This document shows positions 60,926 through 64,000 of a stretch of DNA of 64,000 bases, piece by piece; the first letter of the stretch is position 1; every line of letters starts with the position of its first letter. Made by a program: the position numbers and the translations under genes. The notes below the pieces were generated by a model, which was given only the letters and a program-made list of their open reading frames with translations, was not told the origin of the DNA and made no database searches. Origin of the DNA: Halobellus salinus (lineage in GTDB: Archaea > Halobacteriota > Halobacteria > Halobacteriales > Haloferacaceae); the NCBI RefSeq assembly GCF_014646875.1, contig NZ_BMOC01000004.1, positions 62,001 to 126,000 on the forward strand, in the 5' to 3' direction.

Positions 60926-61618
60926 TCAGTCGTCCGCGGAGGCGGTCGCGGTCGCCTCCTCCGCTTCGGCCTCGGCCTCGGCTTCGGCCGCCTCTTTTTC
61001 CTTCTTGTTCTTGATCTTTTTCAGCCGGAAGATCTCCTCGCGCTCCTGTTCTTCGAGTTTCTGTTCGATGTATTCTTTGTTCTCGTTGAGGTCCGGCAGG
61101 AGCTTGAACTCCAAGGCGTTGACCCGGCGCTTCGTGGTCTCGATCTCCGTGAGCATCTTCTTCATGGCGGTTTCAACCTCCGCGGCGAGGATGATCGTCT
61201 CCAGAAGCTCCTCGTAGGCGTCGGCGGCCTCGTCGATCCGTGCGGAGGACCCGAGCAGCCCGTACCCGCGCTGATCCAGGCTCTTTTTCACCCGCGAGGA
61301 CTCGATCTGCGGAACAACCACACCCATGATGTTTTTCGATTGGGTAGTGATCTCCGGGTGCTCTTTCAGCGCGGCCGCGGCGCCGCGGACCGCGACGTCA
61401 CCTTCCATCGCCCGCGCCATATTAAGCGTCTCTTGGGCGGTCTCGTAGTTCGCATCCAGTTCCGACCGCACGTCCTGGGCCTGCTCCAGGATGTCCATAA
61501 ACTCCATAATCAGCCCGTCACGCTTCTGTTCCAGCGTGTCGTGGCCGCGCTCGGAGAGTTCGATGCGATCCTCGATCGCCATCAGGTTCTTCCGGGTCGG
61601 TTTGACGTCCTTGGCCAT
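60926..61618 (-). CDS. atpD: A-type ATP synthase subunit D
   Basis: This 230-residue protein begins [20 protein letters not shown], with the long antiparallel coiled coil of the central stalk. Conserved [20 protein letters not shown] lies near residue 165, and an Ala/Glu-rich haloarchaeal tail ends the protein. It is the rotor shaft of the A1 head. The other subunits are not in the window; the carotenoid genes lie upstream on the same strand. The start is ATG 61618. Confidence 0.93.
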   Translation of the reverse strand: MAKDVKPTRKNLMAIEDRIELSERGHDTLEQKRDGLIMEFMDILEQAQDVRSELDANYETAQETLNMARAMEGDVAVRGAAAALKEHPEITTQSKNIMGVVVPQIESSRVKKSLDQRGYGLLGSSARIDEAADAYEELLETIILAAEVETAMKKMLTEIETTKRRVNALEFKLLPDLNENKEYIEQKLEEQEREEIFRLKKIKNKKEKEAAEAEAEAEAEEATATASADD

Positions 61619-61652
61619 TACCGGGGATTTACGCCCCGATCCTGTTAACTGT

Positions 61653-62774
61653 TTATTGTTCCGGGGCTCGGCGGCTCAGCCCCGCGCCCTCGGCTCGGTC
61701 CATCCGGGTCACGATCGCGACGTGCGGCAGCGTCAAGACTGCGATACACACGAGGTACAGCGCGGTCAACGTCCCCGGGTCAGTCCCGACGCCGACGACC
61801 GCGACGACACCGGCGATCATCGCGATCGACACCACCGTCAGGGGCAGGGCGTCCCGGCCCGTCCGAACCAGTGCGGCGATCGCCCCCCGGTCTGCGAACG
61901 CGGCCCCGGACGCGGGATCGACGCCCGCCAACCGAGCGATGTGCCGGAGTGAGTGCCACACGCAGAAGTACACCCCGACCGCGAACACCGGCGGGACCAG
62001 CAGGAAAAACGCCCACAACAGCCCCGTCTCGGCGGCGTCGCGGCGCCACTCCCGGCCACCGCCGCGTCGCCACCCTGCGAGCAGCGTCCCGAGGGTCAGG
62101 GCAGCGAACCCGACGCCCAACGCCAGCCGCGGGCCCGGCGCCGTCACCCACGCAGCGTCGACACCCCCACCGAATAGCGCCACCCACGCGTTGATCACGT
62201 CCCGGTACCGCTCCGGAAACCGGAGCAACGGCACCAACATCGGGAGTCCGCCCCGCACCAAGATCGTCGCGACCCGATGCGGGCGCCCCCCGAGGTGGGA
62301 TCCGCCGAACGCTTCGAGCGCGTAGAGGTCACCCTGTCCCCAGTGGAACCACGTCAAGCCAACGAAGAAGACCGCCGACGCCGCGGGTGCGACCACCCAC
62401 GCTGCGGTGTAGGCGCCGCCGAGGACGAGGTATGCGACCCCCACGGCCGACACCGACCGGACGGTGGGTCGCTCCCCCGTGGCACGCGCAGGGGCGAGGT
62501 GGTCGACGGCCCCGTGCGGGAGCCCGAAAACCAGCAGGCTCGCCGCCAGCGGCGCGTACCGCGCCCACACCGGCACCGACACCGAGACACCTGCCACCGT
62601 CGCCGCCGCGGCCACCATCGTCAGCCCGCCGACCGCGAGCCAGGCGGGCCGACCGCCGATCGCGAGCATCAGCGGGCGTCCGGTCACGGGGCCCGCCGAC
62701 ATGTCGGTGGCTCCGCCCCGCCGACCGGGGGCGTCGTCCGCGGTCGCTTCCGCCGGGGGAGTCGACCGGTCCAT
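61653..62774 (-). CDS. blh: Beta-carotene 15,15'-dioxygenase, Brp/Blh family
   Basis: This 373-residue protein has about eight to ten membrane helices and the Blh metal-ligand motifs [32 protein letters not shown] and [13 protein letters not shown]. Blh cleaves beta-carotene to two retinal molecules for rhodopsins. It starts four bases after the crtY stop, forming a two-gene operon. The start ATG 62774 adds about 25 disordered residues before the first helix; the internal ATG 62702 is an alternative. Confidence 0.88.
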   Translation of the reverse strand: MDRSTPPAEATADDAPGRRGGATDMSAGPVTGRPLMLAIGGRPAWLAVGGLTMVAAAATVAGVSVSVPVWARYAPLAASLLVFGLPHGAVDHLAPARATGERPTVRSVSAVGVAYLVLGGAYTAAWVVAPAASAVFFVGLTWFHWGQGDLYALEAFGGSHLGGRPHRVATILVRGGLPMLVPLLRFPERYRDVINAWVALFGGGVDAAWVTAPGPRLALGVGFAALTLGTLLAGWRRGGGREWRRDAAETGLLWAFFLLVPPVFAVGVYFCVWHSLRHIARLAGVDPASGAAFADRGAIAALVRTGRDALPLTVVSIAMIAGVVAVVGVGTDPGTLTALYLVCIAVLTLPHVAIVTRMDRAEGAGLSRRAPEQ

Positions 62775-62778
62775 CGGG

Positions 62779-63606
62779 TTACGCCTCGGGGCGCTCGATA
62801 CGTGCCCGACGGTCGTCGATCCACCCAGAGAGCGCCTCGATTCCCCACTTCGCCGTCACCAGCCGGTAGAGCACCAGCCCCTGAATCACGAAGAGGTTCG
62901 TCACAAAAAAGAAGGCCGCCTCCTCGATCGGGAGTCCGGCGACCGAGATTCCCGTTGTGTACTGCTCCGAGAGGATCCAGATCCCGTACTCGATCGCGAT
63001 CCGGTCGGCGACACACAGGTACAACGTCGGAACGATGGTGCCGACCGCGACCGCCCGCCGGCGCGCCCACAGCTGCGGCGCACCCACCGCCCACTGGAGC
63101 CCCAACACCGGCGCGGCCCACGCCGAGATTGCCCCGATGTAGAACGTCGCGTCGGACCCGAGCCACTGCCACCCCGCGATCCCGACCGCGACCGCGACGC
63201 CGAGCATCACCACCCGACTCGCGCGCGGCCGAGTCGCGACCGGCCACTCGGTCGAGAACGACAGGTGCGACAGCCACAGCGCGGTCAACCACGGTTGCAC
63301 CGCGATGAAGAGATACTCCTCGAGCGGCGCCTCCCAGATGGTCGCGATGGTCCGCCCCTCCCCGTACCACCACACGCCCCTGGCGATGAGGAGGTTGTCC
63401 CACGGCGTGGTGTACACGAGCGCCACGACGGTAATGATCACCACTCCCGCCCAGTACCGGCGCCACCCGTCGGTCCACCGGGCGGTGGTGTCGGTGATCC
63501 GGGTCCGGCTCACAAACCCGGTCACAAGAAGCAGCATCACCGCCGGCAGCAGAAACGCGAGGTGAAACTGGAGGTAGCTGAAACCGACGTTCATCAGTGT
63601 CGACAT
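62779..63606 (-). CDS. crtY: Lycopene beta-cyclase (CarRA/CrtY heterodimer-fused type)
   Basis: From ATG 63606 the protein has 275 residues and about seven or eight helices. It has two related halves with the carotenoid cyclase motifs TTPWDNLLIARGVWWYGEGR, WEAPLEEYLFIAVQPWLTAL, and, in the second half, IEYGIWILSEQYTTGISVAG and LPIEEAAFFFVTNLFVIQGL, where Pro-x-Glu-Glu is catalytic. It turns lycopene into beta-carotene, the substrate of Blh encoded next. A TATA-like TTTTTAACC lies about 20-26 bases upstream. Confidence 0.9.
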   Translation of the reverse strand: MSTLMNVGFSYLQFHLAFLLPAVMLLLVTGFVSRTRITDTTARWTDGWRRYWAGVVIITVVALVYTTPWDNLLIARGVWWYGEGRTIATIWEAPLEEYLFIAVQPWLTALWLSHLSFSTEWPVATRPRASRVVMLGVAVAVGIAGWQWLGSDATFYIGAISAWAAPVLGLQWAVGAPQLWARRRAVAVGTIVPTLYLCVADRIAIEYGIWILSEQYTTGISVAGLPIEEAAFFFVTNLFVIQGLVLYRLVTAKWGIEALSGWIDDRRARIERPEA

Positions 63607-63940
63607 CGTACGCACCGACGGGTTAAAAACAGCAAGGAGGACACCCGCGCCGAACGGCGCGGGATGCACCCGACACGCCGACCTGCAACCCACCGCCGAC
63701 ACCCCAGCCGGAGTTCGACTGCGGGGGCGGACGGTCCACGCCGGGAGACGGCGCAGACTACACACCCTCCTGTTCCACCGTCCGGAGTCTCTCCGGCCGC
63801 AGCCGGAGGCGGGTATCAGACCATCTGTGCCGTGCGGCCCTCGACACGCGGTGTCGGATAACCTACCGGCCGCGTGGTGACAGATCGAAAAAAACCGCAA
63901 CAGATTACCGCGGACGCGGGGCGGCCCCGCGCATCAATGC
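63607..63940 (-). terminator. Intergenic region with hairpins and minus-strand terminator
   Basis: A GC hairpin (GCGGGG-CGG-CCCCGC, 63916-63930) followed on the minus strand by a T7 run (63888-63894) ends transcription of the partial gene at the window edge. Another perfect 8-bp hairpin (CCCGCGCC-GAAC-GGCGCGGG, 63644-63663) lies just upstream of the crtY promoter. No gene is seen in the 334 bases. Confidence 0.55.
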
Positions 63941-64000
63941 TCAGTCGGCGGCTTCCGCACTCGCGCTGGACTCGGCGGCGGCGTCGAGGACCTCGCGGCT
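63941..64000 (-). CDS. Partial gene, C-terminal end only
   Basis: On the minus strand the last 19 codons read SREVLDAAAESSASAEAAD and end at TGA (63941-63943). The Ala/Ser/Glu-rich tail is typical of haloarchaeal proteins, and a hairpin with a T-run follows. The protein cannot be identified from this fragment. Confidence 0.5.
   Translation of the reverse strand, partial: SREVLDAAAESSASAEAAD

Overview
The window comes from a halophilic archaeon (class Halobacteria). The signs are high GC in most genes, very acidic proteins, TATA/BRE promoters close to start codons with few Shine-Dalgarno sites, two S-layer glycoproteins ending in PGF-CTERM, an AglJ-type glycosyltransferase, an Orc1/Cdc6 initiator, Tfx, RPA/RPA-associated protein, CarS, TiaS, A-type ATP synthase subunit D and retinal-forming carotenoid genes. 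The S-layer type and gene content suggest a Halorubrum-like member of the Haloferacales; that placement is an inference.
1-14.4 kb is a surface-glycan island. The plus-strand part (to 10.1 kb) holds three alkaline-phosphatase/sulfatase superfamily proteins (the first cut by the window edge), a Wzx-like flippase, GT61 and GT2-like glycosyltransferases, a small methyltransferase-like protein and a carbamoyltransferase. Base composition falls sharply at 4.8-7.7 kb and an IS1595-type transposase remnant lies at about 8 kb. The minus-strand part (10.1-14.4 kb) has a GT4, a UDP-glucuronate decarboxylase-like epimerase overlapping a UTP-glucose-1-phosphate uridylyltransferase, and a GT2.
14.6-17.1 kb looks like a replication origin: nine 41-43 bp tandem repeats, then an orc1/cdc6 gene bracketed by two arrays of a 24-26 bp motif that face each other. 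Two tandemly duplicated S-layer genes follow (17.8-23.5 kb), then a VapBC module, aglJ, and a second toxin-antitoxin pair whose PemK-like toxin is broken by an in-frame TGA.
26.9-64 kb is mostly core genome: dnaJ, small conserved proteins, a COG2108-like radical SAM protein, a Tfx regulator, mannose-1-phosphate guanylyltransferase with a minisatellite-coded N-terminus, rpa3-like/rpap, PEP carboxylase, a lone Rieske protein, a LivHMGF ABC transporter without its binding protein, RNase Z, DUF460, DUF502, CarS, PyrE, a GfcR-like HTH-phosphoribosyltransferase beside a purine permease, an arylsulfotransferase-like beta-propeller, glutaredoxin, an HTH regulator divergent from TiaS, a HerA-like ATPase, paired fluoride channels, two tRNA-Asp genes with an att-like scar, A-ATPase subunit D, and blh-crtY for retinal.
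The most novel signals are (1) a dispersed structured element in five copies with compensatory base changes, each copy 90-180 nt upstream of a start codon and in the same orientation, and (2) the orc1/cdc6 locus with converging 24-26 bp motif arrays beside a separate 42-bp tandem array.
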